A stretch of DNA of 64,000 bases from Mytilus californianus (taxonomy: Eukaryota > Mollusca > Bivalvia > Mytilida > Mytilidae). The stretch covers positions 74,094,822 through 74,158,821 of the forward strand of contig NW_026262593.1 in assembly GCF_021869535.1 (NCBI RefSeq), read 5' to 3'. Each line of letters opens with the position of its first letter. Position 1 is the first letter of the stretch. Made by a program: the position numbers and the translations under genes. A model generated the notes under the pieces. That model saw only the letters and a program-made list of their open reading frames with translations, searched no databases and was not told where the DNA came from. Shown one piece after another: positions 12,335 to 23,837 of this stretch.

Positions 12335-12758
12335 GACCCCAAAGGGTGACTGGGGAATAGAAGTATGGTCACCATTGGTCTTCCTCCGACCGGCAGTAAA
12401 ACCCTTGCTAAAGTGGGGCGTCCGTTTGGCTGTGCGGGATGTACAAATTTGCAGCCACGTCCGGTCAGAATGGGGACGGCAAATCCGATGCCTCATGTAA
12501 AGAGAGTGCCACGCTCTTTGCACATTAAGAACCCTTGCAACAACTCTTTGAGGGGTCCGTAGGTGACCTGTTGCAAGGCTAAATTTCTGTCCCTATCCAA
12601 TATTCCCTCATTTCCCGTGGCAGTCTAAATTTCGCCGACCTTAACCCCGGACGCCCCTATTACAGAACCTACCTATTGTATTTATTGTTAATTTGTTCTC
12701 GTCCTGAATATGCATGAAATATTTGCCACTGGACGTTAAGCAACCAACAATCAATCAA
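12335..12758 (+). mobile_element. AATC-tailed SINE-like element, full length
   Basis: Flanked by an exact 14-bp duplication TATAAACTACATAT (12321-12334 and 12759-12772). The 3' hairpin stem is CGTCC (12700-12704) with GGACG (12731-12735), then TTAAGCAACCAAC and AATC repeats. Confidence 0.92.
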
Positions 12759-12772
12759 TATAAACTACATAT

Positions 12773-14071
12773 ATACATTTACACTACAAATCTACAACTC
12801 AACTCTGTTTTAGGATACATGTGCTGTTCTTATCTATCAAGTCATGAATATTCATCAGCTATGTAGGCGTGTCAAAATCGTATCATACCCGATAATGACC
12901 AGCCAGTACACACTGTATTATGATTTCATTAACCAATATTAAAAAGATAAATATAACAATGGTGTTGAAGTCTTGAGTGGTTTTTCTTTTAAGGAAATGT
13001 AGATTGTTGAACTATATTTTGAGTAAATATAGGTTTTGAGCAAATGTAGAGTGTTGAAATATATTTGGAGTAAATATATGTTGTGTTCTTCACGAATAGT
13101 TCATAAATCTTGAAACATAGTTAAATAAATTGTTGTTGAAGCCTTTCCTCCAAATGTATAGACAATTACCCTTGCAGCAATATAAGTGATGATTCCAAAT
13201 ATCTATGGATAAGCAACAGTAAGACAACTTAATATGAAAATACCTTTCAAATATCCCTCACAAATCATTTTCTAATGACCTGCAAAAATACAATCTAAAG
13301 TTCCCACAAAAAAATGCAATACCAATCATAAACCATATATGACAAATCCAATTTATCAATGACCCTCCTAATAGCAAATAAATAACCACAATAATAATAA
13401 TATTTATACAATCAGTCAAACATCTATGCCTTGAAATATCATACAAGTCAATAACTCATTCCAACTTCTTTAAGTATTTTCCTGACTATCAATCAGTTCC
13501 TGGCACAATCAGATGCATGCATGCATCTAATGAAACAATATAAAGGCTTGAGGCCTTAAACAAAGAGTCTCATGAATTTAGTACTATTGCAATAAAACTT
13601 GTCCAATATTTACAAAACTTCCTGATGATGTGTAGACATCCTTTTCTTCACTATGGCCTTTAAAACTTGTAGCGTCCACAAGATACAGTGCATGGAACTA
13701 AACCCAATCATCTTAATCCATAAATCACATTCCTGGTCCAAGTTCCACAACTCTTATCCATGAAATATGCACAAACATTAAGTGTATTAAAACAAACACT
13801 AGAATCAAAATCATAGTACAAGATTAAAAACCACAAATCTTCACACACACATAATACATATCCAGCTAGGCGTGCAGCCTTAATTGATAGATATTAATGA
13901 CTTCCTAAAATACAACCATCAAATCCAAATATACCACTACAATATAACCACATATAAAAAATGTAATATGTACACATATACCAAACATCTAAATCATGAA
14001 ACTGCAATACTATTCAACTATTATAACCAATAAGATAAAATCCATCATACAAAAAATACCACAAAAACTTA
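12773..14071. other. AT-rich non-coding stretch
   Basis: No gene seen. Small degenerate duplications of TTGAGTAAATATAG type lie around 13010-13080. Confidence 0.4.
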
Positions 14072-14082
14072 TAAAAACAATT

Positions 14083-14289
14083 GGGTCCGTAGGTGACCTG
14101 TTGCAAGGCTAAATTTCTGTCCCTATCCAATATACCCTCATTTCCCGTGGCAGTCTAAATTTCTCCGACCTTAATCCCGGACGGCCCTATTACAGAACCT
14201 ACCTATTGTATTTATTTTTAATTTGTTCTCGCCCTGAATATGCATGAAATATTTGCCACTGGACGTTAAGCAACCAACAATCAATCATT
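14083..14289 (+). mobile_element. AATC-tailed SINE-like element, 5' truncated
   Basis: Starts inside the element at GGGTCCGTAGGTGACC and keeps the whole 3' half and tail. Flanked by an 11-bp duplication TAAAAACAATT (14072-14082 and 14290-14300). Clean 5' truncation with a target duplication is typical of LINE-driven integration. It lies just downstream of the TatD-like gene on the opposite strand. Confidence 0.9.
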
Positions 14290-14422
14290 TAAAAACAATT
14301 TGCAAGAGGCGTGAAGCCTCAAGGCAATCAAGTCAATACAGATAAATGTAAATACCACAAGAAAACAATATTAAAAATGCCAATGTCAAAAACAATCCAA
14401 GATCTTCAGTGAAGATATCAAA

Positions 14423-15580
14423 TTAAAGTTGATAAACATATCTGGCATTGTTATTAACAATATCCATCAGAAACATCAGTGGAACGTTGCGGATTCTGGA
14501 AACAGTTTGAGCTATTGTTATTAAATTCCAAGGATGGTTAATTTTAGCCCCAGCAACAGGAACGAGAAATGGTGAGTCAGTTTCTAAAACAAGTTGATGA
14601 TCAGGTATTCTTGATGTAACTGCTTTCAGCATTTCATTGTCTATTTTACAAATTTTACCAGATATTCCAAAAATGATACGAGGTAATCTTTGCCATTCTT
14701 TAAATTCTTCCCAATCTCCCAAAAAGCAAAGTCTGAAAACGTAAATTTGCATAGTTATGTTATGGATTATCTCCAGAGTTCTTTTGGAAGCTTGTCCATC
14801 TCCATGGTCTCTACAGTGGAGAACAACTGGCAAATCACTGCGAGCAGCTAACTGTAAGTGGAACAAGAAACTGTCTTCGTGGTTTGCTCGTGTTCTCTTC
14901 ACACATTCCTCTGATGAACAATCATCTGAACATTTGCATTTGGTGGTGTAATCTAAACCAGTATCACCAATACCAACACATTCTGGATAACGAATTAATT
15001 TCTTCAATTTTGATTTTAAACGATCAGAGATTCCATTGCCAGCAATATGAGGATGTATCCCAAAAGTTACACGGACGGACGGGTGCTGATTACTCTGGTC
15101 TGGCCAAAATTTCCAGTTATTTTGAAATACATAGTTAGCAATACAAAATAAACAGTTGTTGGAAATATTGGAAAATATAATTGAAGACAGGTATCCAAAA
15201 TCCAAAGCATCTCCAGTTGGAGTGTTCAGGCGCTTCCACAACAGATCCAGATGAAAATGAGTATCAATAAATTCAAATCTCGGGATTTCTTCTGGTATTT
15301 TGACAGTGACATTTAATCCATCTGACGTCATTAATTTATCAGAAGTTTTAAATTGAAGTAATCTCTCTTCTGTTTTCACACGATTCAATAATCTAGTTAT
15401 AATTTGATGATGGATAAAACATATTACATGATTTGGTGGACTGATTCTAAATGTAGAATATGGTGTTGGACTATAATTTTCAGAATAAAAGGTCATACAT
15501 CTAATTTCTTTATCTGTAAAGGTACCAGTAACTCCATTGGTTAATTTCCTGGATATAACATAATTATACAAATTTTCCAA
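14423..15580 (-). CDS. TatD-like metal-dependent hydrolase, probably one large exon or a decaying copy
   Basis: The 385-codon open frame shows TatD-family motifs in order. An N-terminal lineage-specific part (STFRISPPNHVICFIHHQI) precedes DTHFHLD (about residue 107), FGIHPH, VGIGDTGLDY, LPVVLHCRDHGDG and ETDSPFLVP, and the C-terminus is complete (NNNARYVY). TatD proteins are two-metal hydrolases or exonucleases acting on nucleic acid. Two ligand positions are unusual: the normal Glu of GExGLDY is Asp, and the His expected in the (R)HCF motif is Leu (FRLCFLGDW). Activity is therefore doubtful. The frame has no ATG at its start (TTG at 15578-15580) and stays open to about 15631, so an upstream exon or loss of the start is likely. 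The first in-frame Met is residue 29. Confidence 0.75.
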   Translation of the reverse strand: MENLYNYVISRKLTNGVTGTFTDKEIRCMTFYSENYSPTPYSTFRISPPNHVICFIHHQIITRLLNRVKTEERLLQFKTSDKLMTSDGLNVTVKIPEEIPRFEFIDTHFHLDLLWKRLNTPTGDALDFGYLSSIIFSNISNNCLFCIANYVFQNNWKFWPDQSNQHPSVRVTFGIHPHIAGNGISDRLKSKLKKLIRYPECVGIGDTGLDYTTKCKCSDDCSSEECVKRTRANHEDSFLFHLQLAARSDLPVVLHCRDHGDGQASKRTLEIIHNITMQIYVFRLCFLGDWEEFKEWQRLPRIIFGISGKICKIDNEMLKAVTSRIPDHQLVLETDSPFLVPVAGAKINHPWNLITIAQTVSRIRNVPLMFLMDIVNNNARYVYQL

Positions 15581-15631
15581 AGGTAAAACAAACTCAAATA
15601 TCAGAGTATAAGCTCCTACTGTTTCTATTTT

Positions 15632-18217
15632 CTATAATGAAATGTCAAAATGCTGATAGGAAAAAGGAACAAATATGTCAAAGTATCTGCCTTTAATAAC
15701 TATTTACTGTTTCTACATCTTTTAAACCAGTGCGTCATTGTACTAATAGACAAATGATCTTGGGGATTTTGAGAACTTGGAATTAAATCATCGTTTTTGT
15801 CGGTGTCCTCATGTGCCACACCTTCATTCTTTCATTATGCTTTTTAATTGGAAGAGTTATACATATTATTGTTGTCTTTAAGTTAATGTGGAAATACTTT
15901 GACAGCTTGGTTTATACTTTCCTACATGCATAACTAACGTAAAATAATCATAACTTTACAACGACCACACCACAGGTAAATGTAGATAGGCATACAAAAT
16001 CATAACTTTGATTTATGTATTCCGCGAGGTTTCTTCATTCACACAAGTCGCCCATTTCCTAGGAGTTAGCCCATATGGCAATCCATAAGTACTGTGGCAA
16101 TGATAAAACAGAAGTTAAATGTAACCACATATTTTAATATAGGCAAATCATAAGGTTAAACACAATGTGATGAAAAATGGCGCAACATTATTTCAACTTT
16201 TGAAAATAAAGCCTTGTTCACATGTTTACAATAGGTATCTTGGATCTATAAATTAATCATTATCAGGACAGGGAAGTCGTGCATAATTAAGCTACAACAC
16301 CAGAATTAAACAACCCTTTTTTACTAACAAACCTGTACAAACTTCCTCCCGATCTTAAAGAAGTGGCAATGTCATCCAGGCTTTAAATATCTTATCCTGT
16401 AACATAGAAGGCATCAAATCAAACATCAGTACATGCATACTTTGAATCTGCAAAACACAATTGTATGCCTACAAGAAAATGTTATTTTGATTGATAGCAT
16501 CTGGTACGAGAACACAGTAATCGTCCTTTGATTTTCGTTGTCCATGAATATAGTCCCTAGTGTAGACTGTGTTGCTTGCAAATTTTTTTTATACCCCTTC
16601 CAAATTCATTTCTTCATGTTTTATGCCTCAAATAGCAAGTAGGGGGATTAAATTACACTAAACAAAATTTGGGTCATGAATTTTAAAGTAAAGCAGTGAT
16701 TTGGTCCAGCTGAAAAAGGTCAAAAATTAGCATTTCGGAAGCTGTCAAAAGATTTCCTGACCCCCTTAACATCAAAATGTCCATATTTTGAAAATGAACT
16801 GATGACGTTTTCTATAATTTTGATATAATTTGTCCCAAAAGTAGTACAACACACTAAAAATATTATTGAGAAAGCGCAGATGGGATTTTTTAAATTTTCA
16901 TTTATTGTTTAAAGGAAATGCATTACGAAATAACTGTGTTCTCTCGGACCATCTAGAAAAAAATGATGAATTATCTCCCTTTTAAGTTCACTTAATATTA
17001 TGTTGCACCTTGTGGTTCGTTTGGTATAATTATTTAGAATGCTCACCAGAAAGCATTTTCAGTTTATGACATGCTGCAGCACTGATTCAAATCTTGTCAA
17101 ATTAGAAAGCAAAATTTCTGATTTTGTCTTTTTCCTCCTGGGATGAACTATCAGTTTTTTTTTCGAAATTAACCGATACATATTTCCCTTTACATTTAAA
17201 CTCAAGAGACTTAGTTTTAAGTCCACATGTTTCGATAACCAAAAGCTTTTCCTCATCCAGTCCTCTGATGCCATCATACAAGTTATTCAATTATAGTAAT
17301 TACTTGTACAATTTTTATTAAGAAAAAGATAATAACTTGTACAAATCATTATTCTACCTTCGCCTATTTGATGTTCAGAACAAATCTTTTCCCTTTAAAC
17401 TAATAATTTATTACAGAAAAACATAAGATATATTGAAATTACAGCATACTAATATATTTATGAGAACATAATAAAAATATTTTGTAAATAATGTATCATT
17501 TGTTTTTTTAGCAATTGTTAATTATAGCACTGAATGTGCAGGACACACAATAATGGAATAATATGCATTGTGTTATGTACTTTTATCATTTTGTGTGTGA
17601 AATCTTGCATGTAGTTCTTTTACATAACTTAATACAAATAGTAAATATAACTAATAAACTGTAAAAAAAATATATACTTAATAAAAAATAGTTTGTGTTT
17701 AAATGTATTTAGCAATTTTAACCATAAAATAATTGTGACAATAAATTAAATTATTTCATAAGATTTGCTAACATATTAGAACAAAATAATAAGTATTTGC
17801 ATGAAGTATATGCCATATAATGACCCACATCATTCACATTATCTAGGAAAAAGAGCAAACAAATAAGCAGCGAAGGGATAATCCAGAAAACCCTTTTGTA
17901 TAAGAAAGTAATCCAAACATTTGAATTTTCCAAGATGTGTAAAAAAAAATTCCACCTAATAGTCAGTTTGTTTAAAATAGTAATACATATGAAATAGTTA
18001 TCACTATTGTTTTTAACATAAGTAATAGTCATGTATCCCAGTTATCTTTTTTGACAAACTCAACAACCATTATAACCTGAAAACTTTTCAATCAACAAAA
18101 TAGTTCAAAATGTAACTCTTTCACAAACACAATAGCAGGCTAAATGAAATAAAGAAAATGCTTTTAAGAATACTAGATTAACATATTTTTCATAATTAAT
18201 TCTTACCTTTCCTTTTC
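15632..18217. other. AT-rich non-coding stretch
   Basis: No recognised gene, repeat family or RNA. The minus-strand ORFs at 17059-17290 and 17751-18032 show no family features. Confidence 0.4.
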
Positions 18218-18694
18218 ATACGCCCGTCAAAATTTTGACGGGACGTATTATGGTATACAAATGTCCGGCGTCCGTCTGTCTGTGTATCTGTCCGGCGTCC
18301 ACATGTCTCATCGTTACTCGAGAACGACTTATCCAAATTTCATGAAACTTAACATAGTTGTTTCTGATGATGGTCAAACGATCTGTATACATTTTGGTGA
18401 AAATAAGATTTAAACTTTTTGAGTTACGGGACTTTGTAACTAAAACAGGGAGGTGTTTTTTTTCACATGTCGCGCCGTATCTCAAAAACGATTTATGATT
18501 ATTGCTTAAAACTTTACACACTTCTTAATTATATTAATCTAAAGATCTTTATACCTATTGGTGATGATTCAAAATTTTATTTCAGAGATATTGATTTTTT
18601 TATATAAAAAAAGGGGTTTTCACATGTCGCGTCGTATCTCAAAAAAGATTTATGATTATTGTATACAACCTCTCACACAAGACGACGGGCGTAT
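18218..18694. mobile_element. MITE-like dispersed element with 11-bp terminal inverted repeats
   Basis: Bounded by ATACGCCCGTC (18218-18228) and its exact reverse complement GACGGGCGTAT (18684-18694). The left end continues as a short palindrome around AAAATTTTGACGGG. Internally it has TGTCCGGCGTCC repeats and two CACATGTCGCG.CGTATCTCAAAAA blocks (18465 and 18620). It has no transposase ORF, so it is non-autonomous. Similar sequence is known to me as a common repeat in marine molluscs. Confidence 0.6.
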
Positions 18695-19176
18695 CTTGCG
18701 CTCCAGGCGCAGCTGTTTATTCTTTCTCTTTTTTATTTAATCCAATTTTTTCACTTTTGGTATACTTTCTTTTCGTTTCACCTTTAGACTAGTTTCCTTA
18801 ACATCTTTAAGAAATTTAAGAAATTAGTTTTCCTTTCCATTTTTATGAAAACCAATTTACCATAACTGCTTCTCCAACTTTGGTGTCTTGCTCGACTAAA
18901 CTGTGTTTTTTTTTACCCAATGTTCTTTTCCATCATAATCACTGGAGCCGTTTCCCTGCCATCTAACAAGGACCATTTTGGTTTTTCTTCTGACTCTTCA
19001 TCTTTTAACTTATTGTTACAAATGAAGTGAAATAAATGTGGCAACGTTAATTATATATAGGTATACTGCACTTGAAAGTCACAAGTAAATACATCCAATC
19101 ATTTACTTTATCAGACCATAAGAGCCTCCAATAGAATCCCATGTAACACCAGAATAGATAACAGATTACTATTCGT

Positions 19177-19560
19177 CAATTTGGCATGACAAACAGGAAT
19201 ATATATGGTTTAGGGGTGGGGGTCTCAACCATTAACAAGATATGCTAACATTCTCTAATGGAAGAGGTGGGGATGACCTCTGGGGACAAGCCCAGTATAT
19301 TATTCAAATCAATTTAACATGACAAACAGGAATAAATATGGTTAAGGGGTGGGGTTCTCAATAGTTTACCAGATATGATAACATTCTCTAAGGCAAGGTG
19401 TGGGGATGAACCTTGAATAGCCAGGTATATAATTCAAATCAATTTGACATGACAAACAGGAACAAATATGGTTTAGGGGTGGGAATCTCAATATTTACAA
19501 GAAATGATAGCATTCTCCATAGGGATGACCCTTGGGACAAGGCAGCATGGTTGGCGGTAT
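19177..19560. repeat. Minisatellite, three units of about 130 bp
   Basis: Units start at 19177, 19310 and 19440 with CAATTT..CATGACAAACAGG. Each continues through ATATGGTTTAGGGGTGGG and CATTCTC, and the third is shortened. Confidence 0.85.
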
Positions 19561-19882
19561 TTACCGCCCTGGACAATATTCTGCAAATGGTCAATACTGG
19601 CAAATATTGGTCAATTAAAATTCTCATGGTGGTTTTTACTATTTATTTAAGTAAAAACTTGATCAAAAGTAAAATATATTTAATTTTTTATCTTTTAGCA
19701 TATTTCAGCTGATAAAAATGAATTTGATATGTTTTATTCATCTTTAACACCTATACCTTCAAGTTAGGTCCTTATAAACTATGATATTGCATATTTTAGA
19801 TATATATTTAGAATTGACATATTGATTATTTCAACATTTTAAATCCAGATATTATTTTTTATTGAAAATGCATAATTTTTAC

Positions 19883-20318
19883 CCCCCCCCCCCCCAAAGG
19901 GTGACTGGGGAATAGAAGTATGGTCACCATTGGTCTTCCTCCGACCGGCAGTAAAACCCTTGCTAAAGTGGGGCGTCCGTTTGGCTGTGCGGGATATACA
20001 AATTTGCAGCCACGTCCGGTCAGAATGGGGACGTTAAATCCGATGCCTCGTGTAAAGAGAGTGCCACGCTCTTTGCACGTTAAGAACCCTTGCAACAACT
20101 CTTTGAGGGGTCCGTAGGTGACCTGTTGCAAGGCTAAATTTCTGTCCCTATCCAATATACCCTCATTTTCCGTGGCAGTCCAAATTTCTCCGACCTTAAT
20201 CCCGGACGCCTCTATTACAGAACCTACCTATTGTATTTTTTGTTAACTTGTTCTCGTCCTGAATATGCATGAAATATTTGCCACTGGACGTTAAGCAACC
20301 AACAATCAATCAATCAAT
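19883..20318 (+). mobile_element. AATC-tailed SINE-like element, full length
   Basis: Flanked by a 12-bp duplication CATAATTTTTAC (19871-19882 and 20319-20330). The 5' end has an expanded run of about 14 C residues in place of the usual five. The tail has four AATC units. Confidence 0.92.
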
Positions 20319-20330
20319 CATAATTTTTAC

Positions 20331-21200
20331 AGGTAAAAAAAACTACAGGTAAGAGAAGTTACCAGTGTCATATTACCTATCGCCTGGGATTGCGCGGTGT
20401 GATAATTTAATTACTGTAACAGCAGCCCCGATAAATGATAACTAAACATGGGTTGAAAGTAATAAAATGGATCTTTGAAGACCCTATTAAACAATACAAT
20501 TTTTCATGTCTATTCAACTGCAAGACTAAAATCATCTTCCTGCAGGAAATGGAAGGTATATGAAGGACCTTTACTCTAAAGGCTTCTGTAATTTATGGTG
20601 TTACTAATAACCAAAAAATATATATGGTGTAAATTTTACCTTTACATAATCAAATTTTATATACACAGTTCAACCACCTTGACCTTAAACTTCAAACTGA
20701 AACATAAAGACTTTATTTGGAACTTCAATACAATATTAGAAGACAACACCAAAACCAGAACAAATTGTAATGATTGCAATGCTAAAGTCAGTGCAAAAGT
20801 CACCTGATGAGTTCCCTTGGCAGGGACGAAACAGTTTTATTTTGTGTACTAATAAATCATTGTAAATCACCATTTATTAGAATTTACAATAAAAATAGAT
20901 ACGAGAACATTTTAAATGACTTTTAACACTTTCATCTTTTTATTTCTTACAATAATTAACCAGGTAAAGAGTGGATATTATAGTAATGTCCACCCAAAAT
21001 TTCCCAATATTAACAGGTATCTGGTTCTTGATATTAAAATAGAGATGGTCATTGTGCCTAACAGTACTGAGCTATGTATTTATTTTTCTATTATGCACTT
21101 ATCGTTTCGATATCGACACTAATATCAATTATATGGTCATTTTAATAAACTTACTGTTTACAAAAGTATAAAATTAATCGAAACACTAAGGATTTTCTTA
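20331..21200. other. Non-coding stretch with one hammerhead-like core
   Basis: No gene recognised. A partial ribozyme-like motif at 20804-20831 is described in the findings. Confidence 0.35.
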
Positions 21201-21380
21201 TCCCAGGCATAGATAATCGTAGCCGTATTTGGCACAACTTTGGATCCTCAAGGCTCTTCAACTTCATACTTGTTTGGCTTTCCAACTATTTTGATCAGAG
21301 CGTCACTGATGAGTCTTATGTAGACGAAACGCGCGTCTGGCGTATAAAATTATTAGCCTGGTACAATTGATATTAAAGAA
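21200..21380 (+). repeat. Hammerhead-bearing dispersed repeat (retrozyme-like fragment)
   Basis: The block running from about CGTAGCCGTATTTGGCAC to TTAGCCTGGTACAATTGATA resembles a repeat common in mussel DNA and surrounds the ribozyme core at 21300-21344. It is a single unit here and no flanking duplication was found. Confidence 0.5.
21300..21344 (+). ncRNA. Hammerhead ribozyme motif, type I with minimal stem III
   Basis: All invariant core parts are present in order. Stem I 5' strand is GCGUCA (21300-21305), then CUGAUGA (21306-21312). Stem II is GUCU/AGAC (21313-21316 with 21322-21325), then GAAA (21326-21329). Stem III is ACG/CGU closed by two bases, the cleavage triplet GUC ends at 21337, and the stem I 3' strand is UGGCGU (21338-21343), which pairs with GCGUCA using two G.U pairs. 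Short stem III is typical of hammerheads of animal retroelements (Penelope-like and retrozymes). Predicted cleavage is after 21337. Confidence 0.8.
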
Positions 21381-21969
21381 TGTGCTCAGATATGTATGCT
21401 ATACACAAGTATGTAGAGATTTAGCATAAAAATACTTTGTATCTTCGTTTGAACATAGTGAATTCAGAACATAACTGTACTACTCCTCTTGATTGACAGG
21501 TAAAAATTGTTGTTTTACTTTGAAATATTGTTTTCTTCTTTCTTTAGGTTTTCAGTAGTCCTTCATTGATCTAATTATTATTTACTGTTTTGCGCAGCGT
21601 GGCCTATATATATATATTTACAAATACGCAAAAATAATTGAAAATGAATTTGAAGCGCGTATTTTGTTTATTAAATTGTGATTAAAACTATGTACATAGG
21701 CTAATAATAAGTTAAATGATTTTTGTTCGTTTTGTACATTATCATATGATTTGTAATGGAGAACTATATATCCGACTTCATACAGGAACTTCTTAGAAGG
21801 AAAAAACAAGTTTTGAATTCTGTTATGTCTTCTGATATGATTAGAGCTTGGAATTCAACATGCTTATTTTATGTTTCTATATATTAGCTCAGTGACATTT
21901 GATTCACGTCAACCATGCTCAAACAAATACATGTCGTGATTTTCTATATTATGTTTCTTTATTTTGCAG

Positions 21970-22045
21970 TTCCAACGACTTTTGTTATTGACAATGCTAG
22001 TAATTTTATTTGTTGTCGACTATTTGAGCTGGAGAAATCATACCA
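21970..22045 (+). CDS. Candidate internal exon encoding a membrane anchor
   Basis: A 76-nt open segment lies between a good acceptor (TTTATTTTGCAG, ending 21969) and a good donor (GTAAGTATT from 22046). It reads FQRLLLLTMLVILFVV then DYLSWRNHT, a hydrophobic stretch followed by a polar one, as in a signal anchor of a type II membrane enzyme. The family cannot be named from this. No neighbouring exon was identified, and a SINE lies 200 bp downstream in the presumed intron. Confidence 0.35.
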
Positions 22046-22256
22046 GTAAGTATTAACAGTTTATTTCCATTGGTAGAAAAACAACCGGGAATGTGTTTTA
22101 ATGGTTGATTGACTTTGAACACACAGATTGCGGTGATTTTCTCATTGCATACTACATGTACATTTGAGATATAACATGTGCTATCAATAACTGAGACATT
22201 TGAAACTTCAGCTTGAAATAATATCGATATCAGTCAACAGATGCAGTTTGTAATGT

Positions 22257-22488
22257 ATTGATTGATTGTTGGTTGCTTAACTTCCAGTGACAAATATGTC
22301 ATTATGTTCAGGACGAGAACAAGTTAACAATAAATACAATAGGTAGATCTTGTATAAGAAGTCTTCCGGGAAGATGGTCGGGGAAATTTGGACTGTCACT
22401 GGACAATTAGGGTATATAGGATAGAGTCAGAAATTTTGCCTTGCAACAGGCCACCTACGGACCCCTCAAAGAGTTGTTGCAAGGGTTA
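22257..22488 (-). mobile_element. AATC-tailed SINE-like element, 5' truncated
   Basis: Has the tail (ATTGATTGATTGTTGGTTGC) and the 3' half up to GTTGTTGCAAGGGTT, then stops. Several substitutions. No clear target duplication. Confidence 0.8.
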
Positions 22489-23059
22489 TTTGTTATTTTT
22501 TTTTAAATCATTAACAGGGTACATACTTCACGTGACTTCCGGTCGGCATGGTCGTGATTTTTTTGCTCCTGCCAAAATTCTGAAAAATTATAAATTTTCA
22601 GTTTTGATATTCTGTGATTCATTTGTCACAAATGAGTGATCGACAACCAAAATTTCTTTTTGCGAAAAGTTTGTAAAGGAAGACATTTTCTATTTTGTAT
22701 AATGATCTATATTAATTTTTTATGTTTATATCATTATATGTTTTGCTAGTTTTTTTCTAATGGACAAAACAAAATTATTAAGACTTGCATTTATTGGTCT
22801 GAATCGAAGCCACCAGCTTTTAATTGGTCAATACAAAAAATCAGGACGGATTACATGTTCGTCTCATTAAAAGTTGGTCAATTAGTTTTGTTTTGTTTTC
22901 GTATTTTCTTTTCTTTTTTAGGGTACACAATGGGAAAATGCTATGATTTTAAGATGTTTAAATTAAATAATTGTTAAATTTTTACAAATAAATTATAAAT
23001 TCACCACTGTTAAAACTGTATTATTTGTTTATAATTTCTAAGCACTATATACATATATT

Positions 23060-23375
23060 TATAAATAGAAGTCTATCAAAAGGACCAACCTGCAAATTTA
23101 ATACTAACAGTTTTATATTACACTCATTTTGTGATTTACATATACACAGTCACGATTATTTGAGTATCGAGTTCTGTTGTAAATTATGATGTTCAAGATT
23201 TGGGATTACGTCAATAGGCCAAAACTTACCTGTATTACTTAGCTATTTTTACACATACAATTAGTATTGTAAAAATTATAGACACTGACGAAGGCTATTT
23301 GTTAAGCCGAAATATTTGTCAACACGATTTTATAACGTCATCTTCGTATACTGCCATCTTAAATTATAATGTCTT
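23060..23375. repeat. Dispersed repeat related to the foldback element at 35890
   Basis: Shares the left block AGAAGTCTAT.AAAAGGACC with 35890. It also shares, in opposite orientation, the block GAAGGCTATTTGTTAAGCCG and the CTTCGTATA.TGCCATCTTA arm seen at 36030-36180. Only one arm is kept here. Confidence 0.6.
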
Positions 23376-23401
23376 ATTTGGCCTCTCTCGCTGGGCTCTG
23401 C

Positions 23402-23823
23402 CCCCAAGGGTTACTGGGGAATATAAGTATGGTCACCATTGGTCTTCCTCCGACCGGCAGCAAAACCCGTGCTAATGTGGGGCGTCCGTTTGGCTGTGCG
23501 GGATGTACAAATTTTCAGCCACGTCCGGTCAGAATGGGGACGTTAAATCCGATGCCTCGTGTAAAGAGAGTGCCATGCTCTTTGCACGTTAAGAACCCTT
23601 GCAACAACTCTTTGAGGGGTCCGTAGGTGACCTGTTGCAAGGCTAAATTTCTGTCCCTATCCAATGTACCCTCATTTCCCGTGGCAGTCTAAATTTCTCC
23701 GACCTTAATCCCTTAATCTATTACAGAACCTACCTATTGTATTTATTGTGAACTTGTTCTCGTCCTGAATATGCATGAAATATTTGCCACTGGACGTTTA
23801 GCAACAAACAATCAATTAATCAA
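23402..23823 (+). mobile_element. AATC-tailed SINE-like element, full length
   Basis: Flanked by a 14-bp duplication TCGCTGGGCTCTGC (23388-23401 and 23824-23837). A small deletion removes the CGGACGCC block. Confidence 0.92.
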
Positions 23824-23837
23824 TCGCTGGGCTCTGC

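Noticed and set aside
12335..12400. Pseudoknot at the SINE 5' end (CCCCA/TGGGG with GGTGAC/GTCACC)
   Set aside because: The second stem is not kept in other copies (GGTAAC at 5383, GGTTAC at 23402), and there is no room for an HDV-like P3.
12335..12500. Possible pol III A box (TGGCTGTGCGGG) and B-box-like GTTAAATCC in the SINE
   Set aside because: The A box would be about 100 nt from the element start, and the B box matches poorly. Not enough to call a tRNA-derived head.
12365..12562. 65-85 aa ORF on the sense strand of the SINE, seen in several copies
   Set aside because: It recurs only because the DNA is a repeat. There is no domain, and truncated or deleted copies interrupt it freely.
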